Shown here in pieces: positions 1-8,422 of a stretch of 64,000 nt of DNA (position 1 is the stretch's first letter; each line of letters starts with the position of its first letter). This DNA is from Clostridium lundense DSM 17049 (GTDB taxonomy: Bacteria; Bacillota; Clostridia; Clostridiales; Clostridiaceae), in contig NZ_JHVC01000007.1 in the NCBI RefSeq assembly GCF_000619945.1, forward strand, positions 62,001-126,000. The letters run 5' to 3'. The translations under genes were made by a program, and so were the position numbers. The notes below the pieces were generated by a model that was not told the origin of the DNA, searched no databases, and worked only from the letters and a program-made list of their open reading frames with translations.

Positions 1-1305
1 AATATTATTAATCGTCTTGCTAGAAAATATAAGCAAGATGAATTTAAAGCATTTGATATAATAAATGACTGTCTAAGTTTAGTATTTAATAATAACAGTG
101 ACAATCAGTTAAAAAACATATTAGATATACATTTAGTGTTTTCTATGTATAATATCACTAATATTGAAAACTATTTAATTGATAAGGTAAAGGCAGATAA
201 GTATATAGTATCTGACAATGAAGAATTTGAAGAAAAGAGGAAAAGGACATTAGTTTATTATAAAGAAAGAAGAAATAACATTATAAAAAGATATTTAAAT
301 AATATTATTAGCCTTGATGACATTATTAATGAATATAGTAAATTAATTAAAGAATCTCAAATAGAAATATTTTATTCTAGATTAGATGATAAAGAACTTG
401 ATTTAGTTAGCGATGTCAATAGGATAATAAATTCATACTGTTTTATATATGAGATAGGAAGAGAAACTTTTAATAATAGATATTTTGAATTGGATTTAGA
501 AAGTGCAAGTGAATTTCTAGAACAATATCTTTTTATTAGAAATAATACAGATATAGGAAATATTATTTCAATATGTATGCCGGATGATATAAAATATTTT
601 TATGGCTCAGAAGAGTTCTATTTCAGTTCTGGTCAGGAAAATTTATTGAGAATATTTACATACATAGATTCAGCAATAAATAACATGCGTTCTGTTCAAG
701 GTAGTGATGATATATCTCTAATTATTTTAATGGATGAGCCAGATAATTCATTGCACCCAGAATTACAGAAAGAATTTATTGAACATCTTAATAAATTCCT
801 TAACCAATACTCTAATTGCAGTTTTCATGTTATTATGACAAGTCATTCTCCAATTATTGCAGGTGATTTGACTAGTAATCATGTCCTTTTCTTAGAGAAA
901 TTTGAGCAAGATGGTAAAAACATCATAAGGGCGGTAGATCTAAATAAGAAGCCCAAAACTTTTGCTCAAAATATTTATAACCTATATAGAGATACTTTTT
1001 TTATTGACAATGGTTTAATTGGAACATTTGCTGATGATATATTATCAAGCATAATAAAACATATTAAAGGAGAGGAGATTTTTAGAAATGAACCTCAATA
1101 TTCATTTGAAGAAATGAATATTATAATAAATGAAATAGGAGAGCCTTTAATTAGAGAAAAATTTTTGGATATGCTTGATGAGGAGAATAAGAAAAAGAAT
1201 TTAATTAAAAAACTAATGGATGAAAAAAATATAGATATTTCTTTGAGAGAGGAGATTTTATCAGTACTTCTAAAGAAGGGGAGGCGTGGAAATGATACCA
1301 ATTAA
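1..1305 (+). CDS. Septu-like AAA ATPase (PtuA-like), 3' part only
   Basis: C-terminal part of a RecF/OLD-type AAA ATPase. The frame is open from base 1, so the gene begins before the window; the GTG at 136 is internal. Visible motifs, in order: the ABC-like signature SSGQENLL (from 625), Walker B IILMDEPDNSLHPE (about 718-765) and the H-loop TSHSP (about 838-855). Walker A must lie upstream. The 3' end overlaps the following HNH gene by 14 nt, which suggests translational coupling. An ATPase followed by an HNH nuclease is the layout of the Septu defence system (PtuA/PtuB), which also occurs as the effector pair of retron Ec78. Which of these it is cannot be told without the upstream DNA. Family call fairly sure; defence role inferred from the pairing. 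Confidence 0.75.
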   Translation, partial: NIINRLARKYKQDEFKAFDIINDCLSLVFNNNSDNQLKNILDIHLVFSMYNITNIENYLIDKVKADKYIVSDNEEFEEKRKRTLVYYKERRNNIIKRYLNNIISLDDIINEYSKLIKESQIEIFYSRLDDKELDLVSDVNRIINSYCFIYEIGRETFNNRYFELDLESASEFLEQYLFIRNNTDIGNIISICMPDDIKYFYGSEEFYFSSGQENLLRIFTYIDSAINNMRSVQGSDDISLIILMDEPDNSLHPELQKEFIEHLNKFLNQYSNCSFHVIMTSHSPIIAGDLTSNHVLFLEKFEQDGKNIIRAVDLNKKPKTFAQNIYNLYRDTFFIDNGLIGTFADDILSSIIKHIKGEEIFRNEPQYSFEEMNIIINEIGEPLIREKFLDMLDEENKKKNLIKKLMDEKNIDISLREEILSVLLKKGRRGNDTN

Positions 1306-2257
1306 GTTGAAAGATACTTCGATTATAGATAGACATTATGATGCTGTAAAAGAATTTCTAAATACTCCTAAAATAAAATATAAGTATATTGATATTGATA
1401 AATGGGTCTGTAAAGTTACATCTAATAAATATGACTTAGAAAAGGTAATAAAGGCCAAACCAAAAGAACTCGTCCAAATTATTAAAGCTGTACAAGGAAA
1501 TATAAAGAATTCATATAATGATGAAAATAATAAGGGAGTAAAAAGGAGCGATTACTCTTTAGCACATTATTTTTTACATATATATGAGAAGTTTTCTAAT
1601 TTAGGAGATAAACATTTTACTAAAATTGGATATAATGCTTTAGATTTAGTAAATACTTTAGAAATGAATGTATGCCCATATTGTAATAGAAATTTTATTT
1701 CAAATACAAAGCTAGTAGATGAAAAAGGTATAGAATATATAAAAAGAACTGCTCAATTGGACCATTATTATCCAGAGAGTGAATATCCTTTTCTAGCAAT
1801 ATCATTTTATAATTTGATACCAGTATGTCCTTCCTGTAATAAAGTAAAACTTGCTGAGGAATTTGGAGTTAATCCTTATGAAATTCAGAATTCTGATGAA
1901 CATTTAATATTTGATTATAATTTTAGTGGAAGTATTAAAAACGTAAAAATAGATACAGTTTATATAAGTAAAGATTTTAAAAAGAATTGGAATGCCTTAG
2001 GACTTGAAGAATTATACCAAGCTCATAATAATTATCTAAGTGATTTACTTATAAGAATAAAAATCTATAATACTTTATATAGAAATGATTTAAATAAATA
2101 TTTGAGTAAATGGAGTAGTAAATCAAGTACGGATGTATCCGAAATTGTAGCAGAAGATATCAAACGTGTATTGATAGGTAATTATTACCTAGAAGAAGAT
2201 TTGAATAAACAACCGCTTTCAAAACTTACTAAAGATATAGTAAGACAACATTTATAA
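1292..2257 (+). CDS. HNH endonuclease, PtuB-like partner
   Basis: Protein of 321 residues with an HNH nuclease core. It has a CPYCNR zinc knuckle (near nt 1673), LDHYYPESEYPF carrying the catalytic His (near 1756), and a second knuckle CPSCNK (near 1828); the Asn-Pro of FGVNPYE follows. An upstream GTG at 1286 is possible, but the ATG at 1292 has GGGGAGG 7 nt upstream and is preferred. The gene overlaps the ATPase by 14 nt. In Septu-type systems the ATPase licenses this nuclease to cut invading or host nucleic acid; here that role is inferred from context. The last 120 residues have no motif I recognise. After the stop there are about 320 bases without a gene. Confidence 0.75.
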   Translation: MIPIKLKDTSIIDRHYDAVKEFLNTPKIKYKYIDIDKWVCKVTSNKYDLEKVIKAKPKELVQIIKAVQGNIKNSYNDENNKGVKRSDYSLAHYFLHIYEKFSNLGDKHFTKIGYNALDLVNTLEMNVCPYCNRNFISNTKLVDEKGIEYIKRTAQLDHYYPESEYPFLAISFYNLIPVCPSCNKVKLAEEFGVNPYEIQNSDEHLIFDYNFSGSIKNVKIDTVYISKDFKKNWNALGLEELYQAHNNYLSDLLIRIKIYNTLYRNDLNKYLSKWSSKSSTDVSEIVAEDIKRVLIGNYYLEEDLNKQPLSKLTKDIVRQHL

Positions 2258-2581
2258 GAAAATAGGAAGAATTAAATATAGTTACGAGAAATAAAAGTAG
2301 ACAAGTATAACCAGATAAAAATGTATATAGAAACTATATAGCTACCCTTGAAATAAAATAAAAGAGCTTGATAAAATATAAAGAGAAATATATGGATTAC
2401 TGGAGGTATTCACCAATTTTGTCATGGTACCATCTTCCAACTATTCATACTATTGGACAGATTTTATCTATAATTAGAAGTAAAAAAGAATGCAAACTAA
2501 TTCATGGTGTTGGGAATACCATTGTGAAATAGCTTCAGTTATATGTCAACTAGATAAAACATTAAGAATGGAGGAAATTCA
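2258..2581. other. Intergenic stretch with a short stem-loop repeat
   Basis: No credible ORF in either direction. Around 2429-2457 it holds a degenerate member of the stem-loop family better seen at 5060 (CTTCCAA...TTGGACA). The end of the stretch carries a good ribosome binding site (GGAGG) for the gene at 2582. Confidence 0.5.
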
Positions 2582-3382
2582 ATGTCAATTATTGGGATGA
2601 TAATTCATAGAGATATGACTAGTAAAGATGATAATTATTATATTATGTCAGCTGATACTCGTGTAGTAAATAGAGATAATAATAGAAATCTTCTAGAATC
2701 AAGTTTTGAATCTGCAGCTAAAATGATGAAGTTAACATCAAACACGTTAGTAGGAATTTGTGGAGAATATCAAGTAATGTCATTACTTCAAGATATAAAA
2801 GAGGAAATTAGTAAGCACAACTCAGATTTATCATATAGTATTGAAAATACTGATTTATTAAAAAGTAAAATTTTTATTGAATTACAATCAAGATATAGTT
2901 CACATTGGTCCGATTCAGATTTATTTTTTTTGTTTCAAGACTATAAAACAAATAAAACACAAGCCTGGAAATTAACACTTCCAAGTGGAGTATCTGTTGA
3001 ACTAGATGAGGGATTACATTTAATAGGTGGTGATGCCCATTTAAGAGCAAATATAAAAAAAGAATATAATGAGAATTTTAAAATCCATAAGAAATGTAAC
3101 TTGTATATTCCTAATCACTATGCAAATCAATTGCTAATTTTATTGAAAAAGATTGAAGATGAAGATATAGGAAGTGATTTCATAACTTATTATATTAAAC
3201 CAGATGGAGGAATAGATAGGCTAAATAATTTTGAAATATTTAAAAAGGAGTCAAAGATTATTAGTATGACTAATAATGACGGTGTATGGGAAAAATCTGT
3301 GAACAATAAAAAAATTTCTGAAATGATTAATGACTGTGATAAGATAAATATGAAGCTTAGACAATCATATAAATCAAAATAA
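2582..3382 (+). CDS. Possible proteasome-fold (Ntn-hydrolase-like) protein
   Basis: 266 residues, ATG start after GGAGGAAATTCA. The N-terminal third follows the beta-strand pattern of HslV/20S proteasome subunits: a hydrophobic strand (IIGMIIHRD), then YYIMSADTRVV in the position of the HslV IAGDGQV strand, then AAKMMKLTSNTLVGICGEY, which resembles the HslV segment KVRRLYNGKVIAGFAGG. The usual N-terminal catalytic Thr is not obvious (the protein begins Met-Ser-Ile), so activity is uncertain. The C-terminal half is unassigned. It stands between the Septu-like pair and a 15-bp stem-loop at 3432. Its neighbourhood suggests a defence-associated role, but that is inference; the fold call is by pattern only. 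Confidence 0.4.
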   Translation: MSIIGMIIHRDMTSKDDNYYIMSADTRVVNRDNNRNLLESSFESAAKMMKLTSNTLVGICGEYQVMSLLQDIKEEISKHNSDLSYSIENTDLLKSKIFIELQSRYSSHWSDSDLFFLFQDYKTNKTQAWKLTLPSGVSVELDEGLHLIGGDAHLRANIKKEYNENFKIHKKCNLYIPNHYANQLLILLKKIEDEDIGSDFITYYIKPDGGIDRLNNFEIFKKESKIISMTNNDGVWEKSVNNKKISEMINDCDKINMKLRQSYKSK

Positions 3383-3431
3383 ATTCAAAATCTGTTTATT
3401 AAACTGAGTAATATATTTCAAATAAATAGTT

Positions 3432-3475
3432 TTATAATATGCTTTTACGGATAGTTCATAAAAAGCATATTATAA
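3432..3475. terminator. Perfect 15-bp stem-loop after the 2582 gene
   Basis: TTATAATATGCTTTT (3432-3446) pairs completely with AAAAGCATATTATAA (3461-3475) around a 14-nt loop. Probably a terminator for the upstream gene, although no long T tract follows. Confidence 0.55.
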
Positions 3476-3554
3476 TCTCAAGTTAAAACTTCCATATTTT
3501 GTAATGAAATAAACATTAACTGTAAATTTACAAACAACAAAGTAAATTCATAAT

Positions 3555-3713
3555 TTGCATGAAATATTTTCATTTGAAGATGCATTACAGTTTTTGGATG
3601 ATGGGAAAAATATAGAATCAAAACTACATTTATTTAAAAATTGGTATATTGATGAAGTTAATGGTTTATTTGGAATTACAAAAATATTTTTTGATTTATG
3701 TGAAAAAATATAA
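3555..3713 (+). pseudogene. Short gene fragment, about 52 codons
   Basis: A frame with normal codon use, ending at TAA 3711, reads FSFEDALQFLDDGKNIESK and continues to an acidic, aromatic-rich end. It has only a TTG (3555) as possible start, no ribosome binding site, and is closed by stops just upstream. It looks like the surviving C-terminus of a small protein. An overlapping reverse ORF here is a shadow. Family unknown. Confidence 0.3.
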
Positions 3714-3919
3714 TAATTAACTGTCATCATAAAATAAAAGGAATGTTGAATATTTCTACTGTGTATAGCTATAGGCAGAGTCTGGACTCTATGAATAAAA
3801 GAGAAATATGTAAGGTTTTGTTTATAATATATGTATTTGATAATTAAAGGCTTTTAGCATTATTTACTGAGAATGATAAAATAAAGTTGTAAAAACTTTA
3901 TGAGAGTGGAGTGTTTCAT

Positions 3920-4738
3920 ATGGGAAATAAAAAGTTTGATGAATTTTATTTTGAAAATGATAAAAACTATCCAGATAGTATTTATTGGGATTCTTTTGAG
4001 GTAGATAGAAGGACAACTGAGGAAAAGTATGATAACCATATGTTCTGTCCTTTATGCCACTCAGCTCCAATAACTGTGGTTAAGGGGGCAGAAAGAAGAT
4101 ATTTTAAAGTGGATAAAACAGATATGTCAAAGCATAATCCGGAATGTTCATATAAGTTGGATGAAGCTAATAAGACAGATACCAAAGAATTTTATGGCAA
4201 TTTAGATACAACAGATATTAAAAATAGACTTATTAGTTGTATGAACAGGATGCTGAAGAAAAGATTAGGAACATTAGGTATGGGGGAAGAAAATGCTGGT
4301 AGTAATAAAAAGAGAGATGTAGAATTTTTAAATTTCAAAACTAAAGAACAAAAGAAGAAATATTTACTACATAAGAATCTGCTTACAAAATTTAATGACG
4401 ATGATTTGAAAATACAGAAAATTTTTTATGGGGAATGCGATATTTCAGTAAGACCATTTAAAGTTGAAGATGAAATAAAGAGATATTATTTAAAAATAAT
4501 GCCAATCGGGAAAAAATATAAAATATGTGATGTGTCAATTGCACCTTCTGTTTATACATATTTGGAAGATATATTAAAAGATATTCCAGAAGAAGGAGTA
4601 GGAGTACAAAAATGTTACATTTGTTTCTCTGGATTAATGGAGAAAAAAATATTTATTATCAAAGATGGATCAAGGAGATATTCACATAGTTGTATTTTGA
4701 AAGATTCAAGATTAATTGTGATTGAAAAGTCATTATAA
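3920..4738 (+). CDS. Unknown protein with N-terminal Cys/His cluster
   Basis: 272 residues from the ATG at 3920, which has GGAG 8 nt upstream; the in-frame GTG at 3911 overlaps that site and is less likely. Near the N-terminus is CPLCHS, followed about 40 residues later by HNPECSY; together these could bind one zinc ion. The middle is Lys-rich, and the C-terminal part (VQKCYICFSG, then a beta-rich end) has another Cys pair. I recognise no family. It stands alone between a gene fragment and a structured RNA candidate. In a defence island, zinc-binding proteins of this size are often nucleases or sensors, but no catalytic motif is visible, so no function is assigned. Confidence 0.55.
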   Translation: MGNKKFDEFYFENDKNYPDSIYWDSFEVDRRTTEEKYDNHMFCPLCHSAPITVVKGAERRYFKVDKTDMSKHNPECSYKLDEANKTDTKEFYGNLDTTDIKNRLISCMNRMLKKRLGTLGMGEENAGSNKKRDVEFLNFKTKEQKKKYLLHKNLLTKFNDDDLKIQKIFYGECDISVRPFKVEDEIKRYYLKIMPIGKKYKICDVSIAPSVYTYLEDILKDIPEEGVGVQKCYICFSGLMEKKIFIIKDGSRRYSHSCILKDSRLIVIEKSL

Positions 4739-4796
4739 TTCAATTTTTAGATATTGGGATAAAATAATACTTTCCATTAATAAATGTAGTATAATT

Positions 4797-4985
4797 TAGC
4801 CAGGCACAGCCGTCCGTGGACACTTGTATGTGTAGGCGTACCATTCTAAATAACAATGCATTTCCCGCAGAGAGCTGGCCTAAAAACTTGCTAGAGTTCA
4901 TGTGGCCATTCGAATGTCTAGCAAGGTCCGCAAGACTGATATAGGAGTTATTTAAGCTTAGTGGACGTCGGAGGTGTGAAACGTT
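4797..4985 (+). ncRNA. Candidate structured RNA of unknown class
   Basis: About 190 bases that are far richer in G and C than everything around them and hold no ORF. A TATAAT box at 4790-4795 lies just upstream. Visible helices: CTTGCTAGA (4887-4895) with TCTAGCAAG (4917-4925), enclosing CATTCGAATG (4907-4916); GCCAG (4799-4803) with CTGGC (4875-4879); and a closing helix between CACAGCCGTCC (4805-4815) and GGACGTCGGAGGTGTG (4963-4978). GGAC 4963-4966 could instead pair with GTCC 4926-4929, so a switch or pseudoknot is possible. It does not match tmRNA, RNase P, 6S RNA, T-box or the common riboswitches as I know them. Confidence 0.5.
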
Positions 4986-5059
4986 ATTGGCGAAAAATTA
5001 ACAAATTATGATGTTAACTATATATCAGTAATAGAATTATGAAAGCCTATTATCAGCTT

Positions 5060-5098
5060 CCAATTATTCATATAATTGGACAAGGTATAACTATACCT
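5060..5098. repeat. Double stem-loop repeat
   Basis: CCAATTATTCATATAATTGG (5060-5079) forms an 8-bp stem with a TCAT loop. It is followed by AGGTATAACTATACCT (5083-5098), a 7-bp stem. Related, more degenerate copies lie at about 2429, 5812 and 14745. A sister hairpin with the same TCAT loop but a different stem lies at 5176-5197. Confidence 0.6.
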
Positions 5099-5175
5099 AT
5101 TAGGTTAATAACAAGAAGTTAAAGCATATAAAGATTCTATTTAAAAAGTGTCATTGATGTAATAAACTGTGAAGT

Positions 5176-5197
5176 AAAGATTATTCATATAATCTTT
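5176..5197. repeat. Stem-loop with TCAT loop upstream of the phosphorylase relic
   Basis: AAAGATTAT (5176-5184) pairs with ATAATCTTT (5189-5197) around TCAT. The inner TTATTCATATAA is identical to that of the hairpin at 5060, while the outer base pairs differ. The preceding GTGAAGTA links it to the leader motif family seen at 14952, 28932, 39937 and 41512. Confidence 0.6.
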
Positions 5198-5262
5198 AGA
5201 CAAATAGTAATTTATAAGCTAACAATTGTATTATTGTATACTTAATACAGATAGGGGATATT

Positions 5263-5670
5263 ATGCTTAATAAAGAATTTCCCATACTTGAATTTGATAA
5301 AGTATTAGATAATATTATTGAACCAAGCAGAGAAATTTCTATTAATAAAAAAGCAATTAGAGCAATTAAGAATGTTTTGAAGCCTCATAAATGCAGTTAT
5401 CTTCTTGGTAAGACATGGAGTACGGACTCGGTTTATAGAGAAACTAAAGATAAGATGAAATTAAGAAAAGATGAAGGATGTTTGGTAGCAGAAATGGAAT
5501 GTTCTGCATTTTGTGCAATAGCAGAATATAGGAATGTTGTTTTGGGACAAATGATTTATAGTGGTGATGACATAAGTTGTGATGAATAGAATTCACGAAG
5601 GGAAGTAGAAAGGAAATTTATTAGAGAAACTTTATTCTGGTTTTCAGTTGAAGTAAGTATAGAGTTATAA
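5263..5670 (+). pseudogene. Nucleoside phosphorylase relic (PNP/UDP family)
   Basis: The readable frame of 108 codons matches the C-terminal half of the PNP/UDP phosphorylase superfamily: TWSTDSVYRETKDKM, then EGCLVAEMECSAFCAIAEYR, which carries the Met-Glu pair that contacts ribose, then VLGQMIYSGDDIS. The N-terminal half, about 120 residues with the phosphate site, is missing. The frame ends at a TAG (5587) exactly where relatives have a Trp, and continues in the same frame as NSRREVERKFIRETL to a TAA at 5668-5670; so a single TGG-to-TAG change truncated it further. Closest in type to uridine phosphorylase. Non-functional as it stands, and probably a remnant in a decaying accessory region. 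Confidence 0.7.
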
Positions 5671-5947
5671 GTTAAGATGCAATATAAAAATATTCTGTTC
5701 GATAAATGCCAATTTGTCTGAGTACACAGAACTAGGTTTAGTTAATGTATGTTTTTATAAATTTGTGACATTATCCGTATTGAGGATGTAGTTAATATCT
5801 ATAGTTATTAACTTCTAATTATCCACACACCTGGACAAGTTATGTCTAGAATGTGAAGTTGAAATTAGCAATAGAAATAGTAAAGATTACGTATAAAATG
5901 TTTTTTTATGTACGATCTAAAAGCAATTCGATGTATGAACTTTTGGT
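5671..5947. other. Intergenic stretch with a repeat remnant
   Basis: No gene recognised. Near 5806-5850 it contains a degenerate copy of the CTTC-hairpin-GGACAAG repeat, and near 5880 a piece resembling the GTAAAGATTA leader motif. Confidence 0.4.
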
Positions 5948-6139
5948 TTGATGATAAGCAAATATTCCCGAATCACTACGCAAACCCTACTATATGTAGA
6001 TAAAAATCAAATGAGACTTAGAAAAAATAGTTATACAAAAGGTCGAGCAAAAATTGGCGACATCCTAGCAGGGGTTTGTGATATACCTTTGCAGGATATA
6101 ACGATTTTAAATTTGATAATGGGAAATAGAGTTAAATAG
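5948..6139 (+). CDS. Small ORF, doubtful
   Basis: 63 codons with no ribosome binding site. The last 30 residues (IGDILAGVCDIPLQDITILN) have a natural composition and may be the end of a lost gene. It sits between the phosphorylase relic and the HNH gene. I do not recognise it, and treat it as a probable remnant. Confidence 0.2.
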   Translation: MMISKYSRITTQTLLYVDKNQMRLRKNSYTKGRAKIGDILAGVCDIPLQDITILNLIMGNRVK

Positions 6140-6180
6140 ATAGTTAATGTCAAAATAATAGTTATAAAGGGGTAATTAGA

Positions 6181-6930
6181 ATGGATAAAGACGAAGTTTG
6201 TTATTGGTGTGGAAAATTAGCAACATCAAGAGAGCATGTACCACCTAAATGTCTTTTCCCCGAGGAAAAGGATGTAAAGGAAATATATGCTCAATCCTTT
6301 CGTAACAATTTAATTACGGTTCCTTCTTGTGATGAACATAATATGGCGAAGTCACATGAAGATGAATATTTGATGGCATGCTTGAGTGGAAGAGTAGGTA
6401 ATAATGCTATTGCATATGTACACAATGCAACAAAGGTCAAACGTTCAAGATATAGAAATCCTAATATGATTAAAATTGATGGAGAGGATATTTTGAAAAT
6501 AGATGGGAAAGAATTTCCTGTTCAATGTGTTACTGTAGATACTAATAAACTTATGCATTCGTTCGAAGCTATTGCTAGGGCATTATACTTCTATGAACGA
6601 AATAAAAACTTTAAGGGAGATTGTAAAATAGTTTCAAGAATCTTTACTCATCCGGGCTATAAAAAATGGTCAGATTTTCACGTACGTGCAGCTAAAATGA
6701 TTGAAAAAGAACAGGCACATTGGGGAACAGAAATCAGGGGTGCTAATACTGATATATTTACTTATCAATTTAGTCCTGTAGATGGATTCAAATGTCAAAC
6801 ACTTGCTTTAACTTTTTATAAGTCAACAAAAGTTTATGTAATTCTATCAAGTATGACCAAAGAAGAAACTGAAAAGGTTAAGCTAAAGTTTACTTTTATA
6901 ACAAAAGCAATATTTGGCAATTTAGAGTAA
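6181..6930 (+). CDS. HNH-type zinc-finger nuclease-like protein
   Basis: 249 residues, ATG preceded by AAAGGGG. The N-terminus has CYWCGK, then SREHVPPKCLFPEE, then VPSCDEHN. This spacing of CxxC, EHVPPK and CxxHN is that of HNH nucleases of the McrA-like group, with His in EHVP as the probable general base and the Cys pairs as a structural zinc site. The middle and C-terminal parts are a mixed alpha/beta region with no motif I know. It lies 75 bases before the three-gene STAND module and reads in the same direction, so it might be part of it, but there is no overlap or tight spacing to prove this. A role in cutting phage DNA is inferred. Confidence 0.65.
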   Translation: MDKDEVCYWCGKLATSREHVPPKCLFPEEKDVKEIYAQSFRNNLITVPSCDEHNMAKSHEDEYLMACLSGRVGNNAIAYVHNATKVKRSRYRNPNMIKIDGEDILKIDGKEFPVQCVTVDTNKLMHSFEAIARALYFYERNKNFKGDCKIVSRIFTHPGYKKWSDFHVRAAKMIEKEQAHWGTEIRGANTDIFTYQFSPVDGFKCQTLALTFYKSTKVYVILSSMTKEETEKVKLKFTFITKAIFGNLE

Positions 6931-7005
6931 TAAAATCAATGTTAAATAAAGGAATAATCTTAAGTTAATTAGTATTTAATCTTAATGAAATGTGGTGATA
7001 AGAAT

Positions 7006-7986
7006 ATGTTTGGCTATGAATACGGATTAAAACCAACTATAATGATTGTTGGCGATATAATGTTTGAAAATTATCTTAGAAAAGCTAATATGTATGGTTT
7101 AGGTTATATTAGTATTCCTAATAATGTTTTAGAAAATACACCATTAGAGATAGCATTAATATTTAATGATGAAGAAAATGCTAAAAACGCTGTTGGATGC
7201 TTTAATAATTGGATAAAAGCATCTAATGGAAATGGCGATGCATTAGGTTTAGATATAATTGAAAAGAAGAATGGTGGTTATATACTCTGTTTCTATCAAG
7301 ACGTTGACTGTTTAATTGATAGAACGATCCCTAGACACGTACAAAAATGGGTTAATCCATTATTTTACAATATTGTATATTTTAAAGATATTTCACATGT
7401 TGGTGAAAATTACTATAACTTTAAAAATGCAGTTAAATTCTGTAAATGTAATATCTACACTGGTACTAAAGCACACTTGATTGAAGATGTAGATAAGATA
7501 GTTAAATCTAAAATAAATATATACACAGAAGATAACATTCCTGATAATTCACTAGTAGTGAGTTATATGAAAATTAAGTCACAAAAATATGCGTATAAAA
7601 ATGATAAAGGAGCATATATAAAGGCTCAGTTAAATGATTTGCTTAAAGAAAGAGAAAAGAGCTTAAAGTATTTTTATCCTATTACGTATGATAAAATTAT
7701 TAGACAAGGTTTCTTAAGAGATTATAGAGATAAACTAAATAAAAAATTTGAAGATAGTGCTATTATACAGGCGATATGTAATTTGACACTATATTTCAGA
7801 TTAGAAAAACAAAACAAACTGGATTTACTAAATGATGATTATGAGATAAATATACTAGAGTATTTATTAGATAATCATGAATCGATGAGAAGTTTTTATC
7901 CTGATGAGTTGTATTTCACAGAAAATAAGCTTATTGAACAGATTGATTTAGACAAAGCTGTAAAAGAAAAAATAGGGAGGAATTGA
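7006..7986 (+). CDS. Unknown protein, first gene of a STAND/NLR-like module
   Basis: 326 residues from the ATG at 7006, which has GGTGAT 6 nt upstream; the in-frame ATG at 6985 lacks such a site. The protein is mixed alpha/beta, without signal peptide or clear membrane segment and without a catalytic motif I recognise. The N-terminal 150 residues alternate strands and helices (PTIMIVGDIMF, EIALIFNDEENAK); the C-terminal part is helical and Lys/Asn-rich. It ends one base before the next gene, whose ribosome binding site (GGGAGG) lies inside this reading frame, so the two are surely cotranscribed and probably coupled. In known bacterial NLR systems the extra genes encode effectors or regulators; which applies here cannot be seen. 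Confidence 0.6.
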   Translation: MFGYEYGLKPTIMIVGDIMFENYLRKANMYGLGYISIPNNVLENTPLEIALIFNDEENAKNAVGCFNNWIKASNGNGDALGLDIIEKKNGGYILCFYQDVDCLIDRTIPRHVQKWVNPLFYNIVYFKDISHVGENYYNFKNAVKFCKCNIYTGTKAHLIEDVDKIVKSKINIYTEDNIPDNSLVVSYMKIKSQKYAYKNDKGAYIKAQLNDLLKEREKSLKYFYPITYDKIIRQGFLRDYRDKLNKKFEDSAIIQAICNLTLYFRLEKQNKLDLLNDDYEINILEYLLDNHESMRSFYPDELYFTENKLIEQIDLDKAVKEKIGRN

Positions 7987-7987
7987 A

Positions 7988-8413
7988 ATGATTGATGGTA
8001 GTGTATTGCAAGAATTTAGTACATGGGTTGCTAATAATTGGGCTGTATCAGCTATAGTAGGAGGATTAACTTGGGATGTCGTGAAAGCAACTTTAGCAGT
8101 TCCATTTAAATCAAAACTAGGTAAATGGTTTACTAATGATGCAGAGGCGGAAGTATACTTAGAAAATATATGCGAAAAAAGTGCCATAAATAAAACAAAG
8201 CCATACAGAGATGTAGAAGATATATTTGAGAAGTTTACAGGAAATGAAATGCCAGCTGAATTCATAGAACAACTTAAAGAATTAATAATTGATAGTAAAA
8301 GTATCATTGATGAGATGAATAAGAAGGCTGAGATTGTGTTTAATGTAAAGGAACAAAAAGCTGGACGTGATATTAATAATATAAATGGTTCACAAATTAC
8401 TATTAATAAGTAG
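7988..8413 (+). CDS. Small NLR-associated protein with C-terminal DINN tag
   Basis: 141 residues, ATG after GGGAGGAATTGAA. The N-terminal 40 residues hold an amphipathic to hydrophobic stretch (WAVSAIVGGLTWDVVKA), possibly membrane-associating. A helical middle follows, and the protein ends in AGRDINNINGSQITINK. A closely similar stretch, TRDINNVIGNQYIFNNS, opens the next protein. Such a shared segment on separate partners suggests that they bind through it, in the manner of effector-associated adaptor segments; this is inference from the sequence. It ends with TAG immediately before the next gene, whose start overlaps the intergenic ribosome binding site. Small size and position favour an adaptor or effector-carrier role. 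Confidence 0.6.
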   Translation: MIDGSVLQEFSTWVANNWAVSAIVGGLTWDVVKATLAVPFKSKLGKWFTNDAEAEVYLENICEKSAINKTKPYRDVEDIFEKFTGNEMPAEFIEQLKELIIDSKSIIDEMNKKAEIVFNVKEQKAGRDINNINGSQITINK

Positions 8414-8422
8414 GTGATTTCT

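Noticed and set aside
4900..4935. tRNA-like T-loop (TTCGAAT) within the structured region
   Set aside because: No acceptor stem, D-arm or anticodon arm can be folded around it; the sequence is better explained by the CATTCGAATG hairpin.
4797..4985. Group I intron, 6S RNA, tmRNA or RNase P
   Set aside because: A GATATAG-like piece recalls a group I core, but the full set of P, Q, R and S elements is missing; the hallmark sequences of the other RNAs are also absent.
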